Source of the DNA: Parelaphostrongylus tenuis
Taxonomy: Eukaryota; Nematoda; Chromadorea; Rhabditida; Metastrongylidae
NCBI GenBank assembly: GCA_019055375.1
Contig: JAHQIW010000191.1
Location: 62,001-126,000, forward strand
Direction: 5' to 3'
Length of the DNA stretch: 64,000 nucleotides
Shown here: piece after piece, positions 23,250 to 35,589 of the stretch
How the letters are laid out: each line of letters opens with the position of its first letter
Numbering within the stretch: the first letter of the stretch is position 1
Translations under genes and position numbers: made by a program
Notes under the pieces: model-generated
What the model was told of the DNA's origin: nothing
The model's input: the letters and a program-made list of their open reading frames with translations, nothing else
Database searches by the model: none

Positions 23250-25810
23250 GTATCTGCAGATGTAACTACTTGTTCACGTTGATATTCATCTCAAGAATAT
23301 CCTATGAGACTTCCTACACTATCGTCCACCTCGATTAACTGCGTATATTATTTCGCAACTAGTGCATATCGTTTCTTCACTCTCACACTTCGTTTCGTAG
23401 TTGGCATATTAAATTCGTCACGCAAGCGTATAATTTTCTCATAAAATTTCTTCATCACGTATGTGAAACAAACACTCCACGACCTTCGAATTCAATCGTA
23501 GAAGAAGTTTTTTATTCTGATGATAATATATCAATGATGAGCAGTGTCATAGGAGTTCAACGGGATCATCAAAGTCAACTTTGACGTGGTGATCTCAAGA
23601 TTTATGAACGTGCTGTAAACGAGATTTGATTACCACAAGTTTGCACTATGGTACGACTTTCCCAAAAGAATTGTTTGTTCGCGTTTGGATCCGCTAGATT
23701 TTTGTTCATAGCTCCAACAGTGGTGGAACTTTCGTCTATACCATTAGGCGGATGGCATCGCTTAGTAAAAGGGGTTGAGCTGCAGCGCGTTCTTCAGACA
23801 TATTATGATCTTAATCGCTCACGTTTTAAGCTGCCCAATGATTGTGGTTCAAAATAATGTAAGGTGGATGTCACAAAATTCTGCTTCGCAAAAGGCTTTG
23901 TTACAACATAGCAAAAAATCTGACGAGTTGAAATATTCTAAAGTGTTGCAAAAGTCTTTTCCTAGTGCCACCAAATGCAATTTTACACTATCAGCCAACT
24001 TCAGTGAACTTCTATCAATAATCCAAGGGTTTAAGTATATATAAGCATAAGTGTAAAGGTGTTTCTTGAACAGGAATATTCTCCTAGGCCACTACTCGCG
24101 CCTCAGTGAATTATGTCTTCTACGCTCAAAGTGTCGGATATCCTCTTGCCTTGAGATGTAGGTTAAGGTGAATTCCTATATTCAAAACATTTATTTCGCC
24201 TTCGACCCCTTTCGCAACTATAGCTTTTGCCTGCGCACGAAAGAGTTGGCGATTGAAACGCTACAGCACGAAATTGAATATCTTTGTTTGTAGTGATCGG
24301 CATGTGATGTCCGGTACTCGATCAAATATAGTTTTCAGGAAATTGTTTTCATTCGAACGCACGAAATTTGAAACCGCACATCGGCCCATGAAGACGGCCA
24401 ATTATATAATGGTAGAGCCATATATTGCCCCGAAGCCAACCACCACTCTCAACGAGAATGCTGTCTTCATAGAGAACTACCTTCTCCGTTGAACTAAAGT
24501 GCAATAATTATTCATTGATATCCTATACTTCCCTTTTATTCCGGAATATCTAGAAAACTGCAGGACTGAGAAGAAAATTCGTTAATCTTGAGTATTTACG
24601 GCTACAAACATTGCAACACTAGACCATTTTATAAAACTGATTGTAGCAAAGTTTCTTTTCAAATAATGACGGACGTCCATATTTTCTATTTTAAGGCGTG
24701 TATTTCTTATAAGTACTATAGCTGTTTTTTATATTCATGGATACTGTATATTTTTCCATTGAAGTATTTGAGCTCATTCAGTTGAAAAAAATCTAAACAA
24801 TTTTGAGCAACCATGTGAAAAGCTTCACTCATCGTTTTTGAAAGCCGCCTTTATTTCGTAATCAATTTTTCTCCTAATTTCTCCGTGATTTGCATACAGA
24901 GGTATAAATCTAGTAGATGTGATGAGTTCATTTTTCTTGTAGTTTCTCGGAAACTCAACTTTCCTGAAGACTCGTCACTTTTTTCAAAGACATTTTATGA
25001 CATTTTCGCATTGATATTTCTGATGTCACCAATTTCAGCGATCATTTGGTATTCAATAAGCATTTTGACAATAATTCTGCTTCCTAAGTGAGAAGCGTTC
25101 AAAAAGAGAATTTTCGCGAAAGGTACAGCTCCATCCAAAAAAGGGAGCGGCATATCAGTTTTCCGGCTTTTTCCTAAACACATCTCGCACTTTCCGAGCA
25201 TCTCCGATTTCAATTATAATTTATTTTGGTGCTATGCGAACAGAGAGCGGAATGTGTTTTGAAAAAAATTCGGTGAATGCTCTGAAGACTAATCAGCATG
25301 AATTTTATAGCAATCTGATGGTTGGTTCTCTCATACAAACGTAAATACTAGAAACCTTTGTCGCTTTAGATTTGTGTAGTCACTGATGATCTGCTAGTTG
25401 TCCCAATAAATCACAGCTTCCATAGCAGTTATTTGAAAATTCGAACTTTCAGTACGTTGAACCTTGATGAAATTTGCAAGAGAAAGTTACTGTATTAATC
25501 CACTTTATCTTCCCATTTCAAGTTTTTTGGGTGAAGCTGATAGATTCCCTTGAAAGTCTATTTCTATAGCAACATAATTAACTAAGATGGATGTCAGACA
25601 AATCGCTACGCAAAAGCTATCTTCCCTTTTTTGAGAATGGCCGTCACGCCTCAAAGACCTTCACCTTTCTCTGCGGTCCGGGAAATGACGCCGTCCAGTC
25701 ACAGGCGGAGGCGGGTACCGTTGGTAGTAAAATCGTCAACTGTAGATGGACATGTTGAAATTCTCATGCTTTAATGCCATGTATTGTCTTTTCTAAGAAC
25801 TAAAAAAATG
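23250..25810. other. Gene-poor interval
   Basis: Several 65-90 codon open frames (for example 23775-24044 and 24253-24492, plus) lack recognisable domains and convincing splice signals. The frame at 24885-25091 is hydrophobic near its C-terminus but T-rich sequence alone can produce that. No gene is supported. Confidence 0.35.
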
Positions 25811-26109
25811 AGACGACGAAGAAAAAATATACCGTGACGGTCCAAAGATGAAAAGCATGATCTATGCAAGAAATGGAATCAATTCTATGTAATTGTTATA
25901 ATTTTCTTTGAGATTATACCGTTCGTTTCGAGTACTCTTTTAAGACTACCCTCAAAATATAATAAATCTGTTGATTTATATACCATAGGGGAATGAAGGG
26001 GCCCCAAGATGGTTGGCTTAGACGAAGCGTACTGCCCAACCGATGAGGCTGTCAATGCCGAAACACGTGATCGAGCCCCGTGATTCCTTAAAGAAATAAG
26101 ACGACGAAG
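25811..26109 (+). mobile_element. Hammerhead-bearing retroelement-like repeat (HHR-1 family), copy C, with 11-bp direct repeats
   Basis: AGACGACGAAG at 25811-25821 recurs exactly at 26099-26109, bracketing 277 bp. The 3' two-thirds (GGGGAATGAAGGGGCCCC, TTGGCTTAGACGA, ACTGCCC, the ribozyme core, CGAGCCC) aligns with copies A and B. The 5' part is diverged. No protein coding is expected. Confidence 0.65.
26034..26077 (+). ncRNA. Decayed type I hammerhead motif
   Basis: Core reads CCGATGA (U4 replaced by C), stem II GGC/GCC is perfect around a TGTCAAT loop, GAAA is intact (26060-26063), and the palindrome CACGTG is present but the base expected after GTG is missing. Stem I keeps about four of six pairs. 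It should be catalytically dead. Confidence 0.6.
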
Positions 26110-26384
26110 TGTCAAACCGCAAGCGAGATCTATGCACCTTGGTCATTCCCACCGACTGCACCTGCAAGACAAGGCATAGAAAGAGTGCTGAAGTCCATGT
26201 TACATGTGAAAAGTGAAGATCTAAGCGTCCACAAAGTAACTAGTTGATTCAGTTTGAAGCGAACGTTTTCTCCAATATTTCATTATTTTATCTAGAGCGT
26301 TCATTGATGACGGCTTTAGACGTTTGTTTCATTACTCATAAAATCATAGCAGTATTTATTTACTCTGATGGAGTACTAACACGA
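26110..26384. other. Short gene-poor gap
   Basis: Nothing recognised. Confidence 0.35.
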
Positions 26385-26455
26385 CTTGATAAGAAGAAAC
26401 TTTATTGAGCTAACTTTTCGAAATCTTCGTCTTCTTCAGAGCCGCAATATTTCAT
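26385..26455 (-). repeat. Conserved CTGAAGAAG...GAAA-GTTAG...AATAAA motif, retroelement 3'-end-like
   Basis: Minus strand: GGCTCTGAAGAAG, a spacer, TTTCGAAAAGTTAGC, then AATAAAG and a T-rich tail. A related motif occurs at 33495-33550. Such CTGAAGAAG..GAAACGTT phrases are familiar near the 3' ends of animal retroelement copies, but I cannot assign this one to a family. Confidence 0.35.
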
Positions 26456-26689
26456 GTCAACTGTTCACACTTATCATTTTCTCGTATGTGAGTTTTCGTA
26501 ACCCCATCACGTCGAGTCAACCGCAGTGAAATATTGGTAGAATGAGGTAACCTAACTCAGTGGGCATTTGAAAGAGTATTATTTTTGATGGGTTCGAATA
26601 TTATAGAATTTTTTATGAACACCGGTAAAAAAAACGTTTCCATGAAATGCTGAGATGTTATCATTTTTGAAGCAGTATCATATAACTCG

Positions 26690-26965
26690 AGAGCGCATTT
26701 GGTGCACTGGTTAGAGGTGTTCCGCGTCGCACATAAGGCCTATGGTTCGATCGCGCCCTCATGTCCTACTAAGCCTTCCATCTATTCGGAGTCGGTGGAT
26801 TCATACCAAACTGTCTGGGAGGATGAGCAGCATTGGCTTGATACATCGGTACCACCATAAGTCACTGTAAAGGCCATATACGCATCCAGTCGCCCCAACA
26901 GAAGCTGAACTTTGAAGATAAACGTATGGCGCATCTCTCAGGAATTAATCAACTACGAAAGTTCT
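26690..26965 (+). mobile_element. tRNA-derived SINE, SINE-A family, copy 6
   Basis: The only copy in plus orientation. The head has an A-box-like TGGTGCACTGG, then GCGTCGCACATAAGG and a B-box-like GGTTCGATCGC. The body has GTCTGGGAGGATGAGCAGC, and CACTGTAAAGGCC lies before the tail GGCGCATCTCTCAGGAATTA. The same order appears, inverted, at 49046 and 59212. The head supports origin from a tRNA with RNA polymerase III transcription; no coding capacity. Confidence 0.75.
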
Positions 26966-28926
26966 ATCCTTCTTTATATAAGGTGCCAAAGTGTAGGACT
27001 AGTTAGAGTTGCAAATTAGTATTTCTAGATAGACTCCAGTATGGTTCTCAGGTTGACATATCCTAATCGCACCTTTTCTTCGTCGCAGTCGCTTCTTTAA
27101 GAATTTTTTCCTCATCATTTACGATAATTTGTTTCATAATAATACAGAATGTTTCATGACTTTTGCTTGCGACAATCTCAAGTCATCTTCACGATATCCC
27201 ACTTTTCCACATTAAGCTCTCCCAGCCTGTATCTGATGTTAGGTTTGACGAGAGAGCTTCTTAACTGTGTGTGCGTAGGCGTGTGAAATACTGCAAACGC
27301 GATTTTTTCATAACTGTGATGAGGTGTGTGAGAACCTCCGTCGCTGCACATTAAGGCGCATGGTAAGAAATTCAATTAACCCCCTCACTATAATAGGTTT
27401 TGACATATTGAATGTGAGGGCAAGGATCCGGCATGAAACAAAATTCTAAACATATCTAAGCCTCGAATACGCGAAGTCTGATCATCGATGCTTTTTGGAC
27501 CAATCCCAATCAGTCGCTGAGTTTTCTCTCTTCTTTTCAATAGACACTTTAAATAATCATTTATTTCAATATTTCAACATCCATGACGATATCAACCAAA
27601 ACATGCTCAGACCATTTCTATTGCTTCTTGTAAGAATTTGATTTGAAAGAACATTTTATAAAATTTTTATGCGCTTTTGAGGCGGTAGGACAACGTCTAT
27701 CGTATGAGTTCTTAACGATTGGAATTCTTCTGCTTACACTATCATTAGATGATTTTCGAAAGAGCAGATGCGTTTCCTAAGAGTTGATGGCTTTTACGAG
27801 CATGATAAGGGTGGTAATTTAGAAGCTGAAAACACTGTTTTCTTACTTTGTATGGTTGGCTGTTCTCTAGCCATCATATTTTCTCTCAATAAAGTAATTG
27901 TTCAAGAAGCTTTTATCAAATTTTCTCTTGCCATTCGACATTCTACCATTCGTCAACATTCTTGCGGCGACTTGACCCACAGCAAACTGGCTCTTCATTG
28001 CAGCCTGCCTTTTTACCGCGACTTCTCTGTGTACTAAAATCATATTTATTCGTAATCAGTAGCCACTAAAAACGCAGTGAAATAAATCTTTGAGATCAGT
28101 GTTCTGATCTTCCGCTCAGTTTTTGTTTTGTTTGAGGGTGGAAGTCTTAGGCCAAAAAGTAGACTCTAAAGAACGAAAATCCATGCCAATCAATTAGCTC
28201 ATACATCGATAGCATCTTATACGGGACGAAACATTGAAGATGCACTCAAACTTTGTGAGGATCTATCTTCGTCAATAAGTCAATCCGCAAAAACAGTATA
28301 GTTGCCTTTCACAACAGCCAAAAAAGACAAGTTTTTGTACATATTGTCTTTGAAATGTTCAGATATTGTCATAAAAGCTGCCTATATCCACACTTTGCTC
28401 GCAATCAGCAAAAGTTGCAGAGAAGAGACTCTTGCTCGTCATTCGAAACATTTCATTTTAGATTGTTGTAAGGCGTTTGTTGGTGCTATTGACCTCTTAT
28501 ACGTTTCATTAGTTATGAGTTTATCGCTTGCATCGTCACTACCGGCTACGGCGATTTCAATTCCAACACGCCTGTCTCCGAATTCAATTCACTTCGCGAA
28601 GGCAATTTCAACACACACGCTGTGCTGTGAACTCTTTACTAAGACCTTTACCTTCCAAACGCCATCGCCTGCCTTCTCTGTCGAGCACACCTTCGTATCT
28701 GTCCCTCATTTTTTGCTCCTAACATCACTAAAAATGTCCTGTTGTCTAAGGATTCTCATCGCTCTTCTTCATCCATACTTTCCGGAGTCCAGTAAATTGA
28801 ATACTCTCATTCAAAAGATAGCTATTGTTACAAAAAATGCAAAGATTTCTTCTTCACCTCCACTTTCTTCTAGGCATCATATGAAGCTTATACAGCGGTG
28901 ATAATACCAATATCATACACCAAATG
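26966..28926. other. Gene-poor interval with one long unexplained open frame
   Basis: A 199-codon plus-strand open frame spans 28302-28901; its first codon in that reading is TTG, not ATG. It is rich in Ser, Leu and Thr with no domain that I recognise, no repeats inside and no obvious splice signals that would make it an exon. T- and C-rich sequence can stay open by chance. I leave it as unexplained, not as a gene. Confidence 0.3.
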
Positions 28927-28944
28927 ACGTTGAGTGGTGAGCAG

Positions 28945-29012
28945 AACCTTGACGTAATGCGAGCTTTGAACCCCTTCAGGGGCGTGTGCTCAACCAATTG
29001 CACTACTGACGC
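28945..29012 (-). pseudogene. tRNA-like relic, left arm of palindrome
   Basis: The D-arm (GTGCAATTGGTTGAGCAC) is intact. The anticodon region reads CCCCTGAAGGGG and the T-arm is degraded (GGGTTCAAAGCTC). The acceptor stem no longer pairs. Not a functional tRNA. Confidence 0.55.
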
Positions 29013-29132
29013 CTGTTTTTCTGCCACTCTTTCTACTCTACAACGCATCAGTCTATCAGCAAACAACTGTCAACGGTTTGAGCTTCAAAGCCATATCAGC
29101 GTTGTAAAGTAGAAAAAATGGTGTCAAAACAG

Positions 29133-29205
29133 GTGTCGGTAGTGCAATTGGTTAAGCACGCGTTCCTAGAAAGGGTGAAATGTGGGTTCGAGTCCCGCCA
29201 GACGT
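29133..29205 (+). pseudogene. tRNA-like sequence, right arm of palindrome (anticodon position reads AGA)
   Basis: D-arm GTGC/GCAC is perfect. The anticodon stem CGTTC/GGGTG pairs with wobbles around a loop CTAGAAA (anticodon at 29168-29170). The T-arm is GTGGG/CCCGC with TTCGAGT loop. The acceptor stem is mostly paired with one mismatch. AGA would be a Ser anticodon, but a Ser tRNA needs a long variable arm, which is missing. It is therefore more likely a tRNA-derived repeat than a gene. Confidence 0.6.
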
Positions 29206-29229
29206 CAGAGTTTTACACACCACTAAACA

Positions 29230-32200
29230 GTATTGGTGTATACTTGTAACATCATAACATGGCTAAAATGAGGTCGAATAAGATTAATACTTGTCTTTCT
29301 CTTATATAATACTTTTTTATGAACTGAAGAGCTTGACTTGGGCTAAATTTCAAGCTATGTTGCATAACTTCAAAAGAGGCTATAGAAGTTATTTGATATA
29401 CTTTCATGTTAGTCTGACTATTCTCTGCGAAAAATATTCCAAGTTATTTTTCTTCCAAACAAGGGAATTTTCTTTGCACATTTTCCTCAATTTTCGGTCA
29501 TATATTTTCAGTTCTTTTTTTGTTCATAATTACAAAGTAGTTATGTTCCTTGCCACAAACATCTTTTTCTCTCGATAATAGAATGAACAACTGTGACAGA
29601 TCCACATTTTGCTCTCGTTTATCTATGCTACAAACTGCACATTTTCGAAGAAAATATTTATTTACCAATACGGTGAATATCTAGAGCACTTAATATTTTA
29701 TTTTGAATACATTTCGATCTAGAAGCATTTATTCGCGCTGTCACTTTGGATGAATTGCACTGTTTCTCACATTATATCCAAGCTGAGTGGACACCATATT
29801 CCTAATGCTTCCTTGATGTCTGTCGAAATTAGAAGCTTAACATGAATTGACAACTACTGAGAAATAAGCTGAACAGCAAGACGTGGTGATCATACACAGT
29901 TTACAAGAATGCTGAAGAGGCAACACCGGCGACATCCTGTTCAGCTCGTCGTGCTCGACCACAGTATTCTTTAATATTCGTACGTCTTCGATAGGCTGAA
30001 CCCCAACATTTCATGCCAACAGTCAAAACGCCGTTATGCTCCAGTGTGACTAATTTTCGCGAAGATTGATAGGTCTTGGCGGAATTTTGTAGTATTCTCT
30101 TCCGGATCACTTACGTGAGATGCAAAGACGATGCTCCGCCATATACTTATACAAATGATTCCCCATATTCTTCATGAAATCTTGAAGGTGGCACATTATC
30201 ACGTTATTTTCTTAATGTGAAAATTCAGTTTCAAAGTTTGGTGCGCGTAGTGGAAGGTGAAGATACTCAAAAATTTCATCTCTCACTCGATTTAGCTTAT
30301 TATGTCGTCCTTGATCAGTCGGTTGATTATTCATAAAATCGCAATTAGAGGAAGAGGTGTTGTCTCAAGCAAACTTTCTGTTACAACTCAACTACCATTC
30401 CTCCAATCAACACCCACCATCTTCGGTGAAGGTCTGATCTTAGGAATGCTGCCACAATTTCTATAGAAGGTAAAGTTATTCTATTATTATTCGAAAAGCA
30501 ATAACTTATCGAGGAGAGTAGGCGATTGATTGTCAAGCCGAGTACGAACTCGTGTTTAATTACCACAAGACTTTCTTTTACTACAAAAATTTACTTCCTA
30601 CATAAATGATGAGTTTTCGCGGTGTTTTGCACAAATTTAAAATCGTATGTTATTTGACTGGCGATATGATGATACTTGGACTAGATATTTGCTCTCGAAT
30701 GCTGATATATCTGTGATAGGGAATTTCCAAAATGTCACGATGGGTAGTCTCTTGCTTTTGACAATAAGAGGCAGATCTGTCGATAGATCTTCTCCAAAAT
30801 AGTAGCGATGATGTCGATGATTTCGCATTGGCCGGTGGTATTGAACTCTACGTCATAAGGAACCTTCGAACGATGGCTTTTTACTCTACTCTCAGTGATA
30901 TACCCAGAAACATCAGTGCATCATCACAGAGAGTCAACCAACTATCGGAAACATGGGAATCCTCTCAACTTTGACACCGTATCAATAGTAATATCGTTTT
31001 CTACACGACACATTTTCATCTGTCTAGCGTATCTTTGAAATTCTTAAATAGTCCGCTTTCTTGCGTGTGTGGCCCCAATCCAAGATGTGCTGTGCAACAC
31101 ACTCAGCAAGCATCACATCCCTCTGAGATCGGTGAATGCTAGAGTTGTGTAGAAGGATAGCAACAGTGACTTGTGTAAAGACCAGATATGCGTTAAATCA
31201 CCTCTAATAATGCCAGGTGAGGATGAACACTCATCGCTGAAGTATTGAGCAAGCCGAGAACTTTAACCTGTAACATTATCTTGCTTACGCGATCCATCTG
31301 TGTTCTCAGGTTCTGCATGAGGGTTTGACATCCTCATGAGGATTTTGTCTTTCTTCTGAATTCCGTTGAATGTTGATTAAATCGAGTCTGCCTCTTACCC
31401 GGTGCCAACATTGGACTCACGAGCAGTATCATACCGCGATGGCATCAGGGTCGGCGTCGAAACAGGGTTGGATGTGCTTTGATAAATTTCCAACCACTCC
31501 ACTTCCCTCACGCACCATCATAAATATGCCTACATATCGTAGTTGTCAAATTATAGAATAGTTCCTTCTGGCCTGTATCATTCTTAACCGTCCTCTTTTT
31601 CCCATTTTATATTATACAATCACTGTGAATTCTTCTGTATAAATACAATTCCCGATAAAAAACTAAATTTCTTATAGCCGAATAAAGTGTAATATGTAAG
31701 GTTATGACTTGTTTTAGACTGATTTTCCAACATAGATTTCGGAGCACAGTCACTGTATTTGAGGAAATTTCTCATTTTATTTTATGTCCAATTTGTAGTT
31801 CAGGATCTATTTGGGAAGGAAGAAACTTAAAAAGCCAAGTGTTATTTATCGTTATCAGCCACTCATAGCAATCAAAACTTTCCTCATTGATATTCTCTCA
31901 TAATTTAATTATGAAGCATCGCAATACATTTTTTTCTTCTTCTCTCCTATTCTTACTAGCGGTTGGAATGTCTTTTGATATGGTTTACTATATCCAACAA
32001 AAAAACTTTCTCACTAATTGAAATTAGATGTTCACATAAATGGAATAACTATATTTCATGAACTTGTAGTAAAGTATGCCTCCACGTTGAAAATATATGC
32101 TCTTCTTTTGTTCAAAGATTCAGAAAAGCTTGATTAACAGAGATTTTACGCTCATTTGTCAAACGGAAAGTCATTGTGACTCTAAAATTATATTGAAAAT

Positions 32201-32885
32201 TCCTTCCCTAAAAACGTTTCCCATTAAAATCTTTTTGAAGTCATATTTTGATAACTAGCGTTGAAATTTGCAAGCACTTTCATCTTCGCGCTAAATCTTT
32301 CTCCCGAACCATTTCGACTTCAATCGAGATAGGTTTTGGAATACTTTCTCTGCATCCTCATCCACTGCTGTTTTTCCAGTCATTTTCACTTCAGTGCTCA
32401 AACGCCTCTTCTTAGATGTCATAGAGACCTTAGCACTTTTTCTTTTATTTTGCTGTTCAATAAATACCATTTGCAAAGGTGACCTGCTTCTTGAGCATCT
32501 CTGACTTAAGAATTTTGTCTGCTTCACAGATCTCGTTGAATGTTGGCTGAATGTGGATTTACTTGGAAAGCCAAAATGGTCGATAATTTTTATCGCCATT
32601 AACCACTCATAATATCTACATCGAAAGCGAATCGTGCCGTTGCAGTCATGCCATTCATTCGAGCGAGACCCTGACTGAACCCCATCCTGAGCCACCTAGA
32701 CCTCCCATTCTTTCGAAGTCAGAAATTGGAACCCGACTTACCTCGGTTCATTTCAATACTCCAGTCCAAGTTGAAGCGAACTTGCTTAACTGTCCTTGGA
32801 TTCCAGGAGGAATCGACTCGACTAACATGCAACGATATTCAGGAAGAAAACCAAAATCCTTTTGGAGCGGCCAAATCCACACGCG
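29230..32885. other. Gene-poor interval
   Basis: A 134-codon minus-strand frame at 32291-32695 is Lys/Ser-rich at its end and has no domain that I recognise. Short phrases around 31345-31390 and 32505-32560 (AATTTTGTCT..CGTTGAATGTTG) resemble each other, suggesting two relics of one unidentified repeat. No gene is supported. Confidence 0.3.
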
Positions 32886-32889
32886 AAGA

Positions 32890-32970
32890 CCCTTGTAGAA
32901 TATGGATGAAAGAAAACGACGAGAACACAAGAAGTGCTGGGATCTGCACAGCAGATGTAGAGGCGAATCA
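32890..32970 (+). repeat. Probable SINE-B fragment
   Basis: The stretch with AACGACGAGAACACAAGAAG and TGCTGGGATCTGCACAGCAG matches the tail block of the SINE-B copies (GACGAAA..GAAGTACTGGGATCCGCACAG). Head and body are not recognised. Confidence 0.4.
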
Positions 32971-32974
32971 TTTG

Positions 32975-35325
32975 AGAAAAAAATCTATATCATAATCCTT
33001 GATCGACATAAAATAACATGTTATATTCACTTTGTAGATCTGTCATTTTTCAGCGAAAAATTCTATTATTCAGAACTTTTATTATCTTACTGTGAAAAAT
33101 TCCCTCAAGCAGCTTGTCCAGTCCTAATTCAGTTCGCTCTGAAATTCAATTAAGTCAATCATTGTTAGGATATTCTAATTGTTTTCTTTGTTATCAGATT
33201 ATTATCATCGTTAAATAATTTATTTAGTCTTCATTTAAATATCGTGAGATTTTCTGATTAGTAGGGCAGTGAGTAAGCAACTAGTGTCTAGTGAAATCGC
33301 ATTTGAGATACAGCCAGCAATATTAGAGGCTTATAAATTGAAGTCTTCAATCATCACCTTCAAAAATTTCCGTTGTAACATTTTGTTTGCTTATAGACTT
33401 CTAATTGTAAATCTCAATATCGACTTTCTATTAATCGACGTGATCGATAGTTCTCTATCTTCCATGATCAACAGGCAGAAAATGTTTATATACTATTTAT
33501 TTTCAACCACCAACGTTTCAGCAGATTCGCTTTCTTCAGAACTGGAATGCTCAAGTTGATCGCAGTCCAGCCAGTCAATTACCTTCATAACCTTAACGGA
33601 TTATTTTTATTCAGATCTATTTTTCCTTTTCAGCGCTTTTATGCTTTCTTTTGAATCTCTGTTTCCGATGAAATAACTTTTTTGATGATTCAATAAGAAT
33701 ATCTGCTGTAACGTAAAGGAAACGTGAAATGTTAATCCTGAAGATATCCATCTAAACCAAGAGAGACTACTGTATAAGTTAAGTTTAAGTTCTGCTATAT
33801 TTTCTTTTATTGAATTCACAGTTCGGCTTTCATCTATCAAACCTTCCTTTCATAGCACCTTCAATCTTCCTCGTCAACACTTTTGTTCCCTTAATTCCAC
33901 TATTGAAAGTTGATGGAATGTTGCGTGAGAAGCTGAGTACATAAGAGCACGGTACACCAGACATTTTCCGTTTATTTTTATCAAGACGAACTAGTCTCAC
34001 TAACGGACCTCATGGTTTAAAAGAATTTATTTTGACTTGCCCACAAGATATGTCCATCTCCAAAGTTTTTTAATGATGAATAAGAATGCCTAGGCAGTTT
34101 GCGAGTCTTTCGTTTCCGGCGTACACTGGCACTTTTTCACTTAATCATTCAATTTCGTATCAATGCAATCATTATTCTGGTTTCCTTTCATAGTTTACTG
34201 TCTTACTATGATAAGGAATTTTTCTGCGTGTGAGAGCGAGCTCACCACCATGATGACAAGTACTTCGACACTAGTATCCAAAAAACTATTTTAGACTAAG
34301 CTCATGGCAGCGATCTTCACCATCTTCGTAAAAGCCTTCATGACGTGATAAAATTCTCCCAATTCACAAAGGTGCCCTCATTTCATGCTGTTAAAACAAT
34401 CTCTTAGCGCAGCTATCGTGAACCTCACTTCAGAATGTACTCGTTATATCAGTAAACCAGGTTCAGTACCTCACTTAGCAGACGATCATGTCTACGAAAC
34501 CAAAAATATGACGGTGCTGAAATATGATAATGACTCGCACTACAAACCCGAATGTGACAACTCCAAAATTGCATGGTCACGGCAATCTTGCCTCAGTTTT
34601 CAACTAAGAGAGCAACACCCTCGAAGCGGCTCTCATATTTATCAAAAGATGATCCCGTCACAAAATTTCGGCATCTTAGGTTCTTCCTTACACTCATCCG
34701 CTGCGTATTGCGTACAACAAGATCCAATAGCCTCCATTGATTGTTTCTCATCTTCAGCATGCGTCGCAAAAAACATTTTGATTCGACACATATGTTAAAT
34801 ATGGATGTCATATTGTATACTGTATATTATACTACACATTGCACATGTTATATATAGAGGATATATTATGGATATGGATCATAAATACATTATACATATT
34901 GTCTATGGAGGATTGAATAGGGAATTGAAGTAAACGAACGGATGCCATTGCGCTGAACTCGTGTCTCTAGAGTCTTTGATCACATAACCAGAGGTAGAAT
35001 ATTGCCTTCTTTGTACCACCATAAGCCCATTTTCCTCTGCCAGTTTGCATGCACCTTCAAAAATTCAAATGAACAGTTTACGTCATCGTTTAAGGAAGAT
35101 CACTCGTCTTGTTTAGGTCAAAGAGAATCTTGAAAAATTCTGGTATCGGCTAACAAATGAAATAAAGTGGGAATCTTTTTCATGCAGGAATTTTGCAAGT
35201 TTATGACTCTGAAGGAAATACCCATAGATGCCAATAGATTTTAGTAGTCTACATTCTAAAGACCGACTTCAGATAAGCTGCGACATCGATCGACAAGTTA
35301 TCTCTTTTTTGACAAGATGATAGAA
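32975..35325. other. Gene-poor interval
   Basis: A retroelement-3'-end-like motif lies at about 33495-33550 on the minus strand (TTCTGAAGAA, spacer, GAAACGTTGG, then AATAAA). A 137-codon plus-strand frame at 34385-34798 has no recognised domain. Degenerate TAT/ATA repeats occupy 34795-34905. No gene supported. Confidence 0.35.
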
Positions 35326-35327
35326 TG

Positions 35328-35588
35328 AGAGGTGCCCTATGGCCAAACGGTTGTGATGCTCAACACGGCGCGCGCGTGAGACCGAACCTCACCCCTCACT
35401 CTCTCCAGCAGTCAGCAAGGAACGCACTACGGTGTGCCACAGCCTGGCTACCCTCGAGATTGGAAGAAGGCGGGTTCAATCAGTATCTATGACGTTCAAG
35501 AAAAAGACGAAAAAAACCATTGAAAGCTAGAAGTACTGCGATCCGCACAGTGAAAAAAGCATTGTGCAGACCGGTAATAAGGTACCAA
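35328..35588 (+). mobile_element. tRNA-derived SINE-like repeat, SINE-B family, copy 2
   Basis: Head with A-box-like TGGCCAAACGG and TTGTGATGCTC, B-box-like GACCGAACCTC, then CAGCAGTCAGCAAGGAACG, TGCCACAGCCTGGCTACC, TTCAATCAGTATCT, AAGACGAAAAAAA and GTACTGCGATCCGCACAG. The order matches copies at 2825 and 36528. Confidence 0.65.
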
Positions 35589-35589
35589 A

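Larger units (their letters stand above)
28927..29226. mobile_element. Palindrome of two inverted tRNA-like sequences
   Basis: The two arms (about 28927-29080 and 29081-29226) are inverted copies that share the outer end (GT-GAGTGGTG..CA type, with the right arm ending CACACCACTAAAC), the tRNA-like core, the inner CAATTGCACTAC and TTTCTACT-TACAACGC. Each tRNA-like unit points outward. The right unit keeps the tRNA fold better than the left. The ends resemble those of the 50577 palindrome. Confidence 0.7.

Noticed and set aside
29133..29205. Annotation as a functional tRNA-Ser(AGA) gene.
   Set aside because: No long variable arm and an imperfect acceptor stem, and it is one arm of a palindromic repeat.
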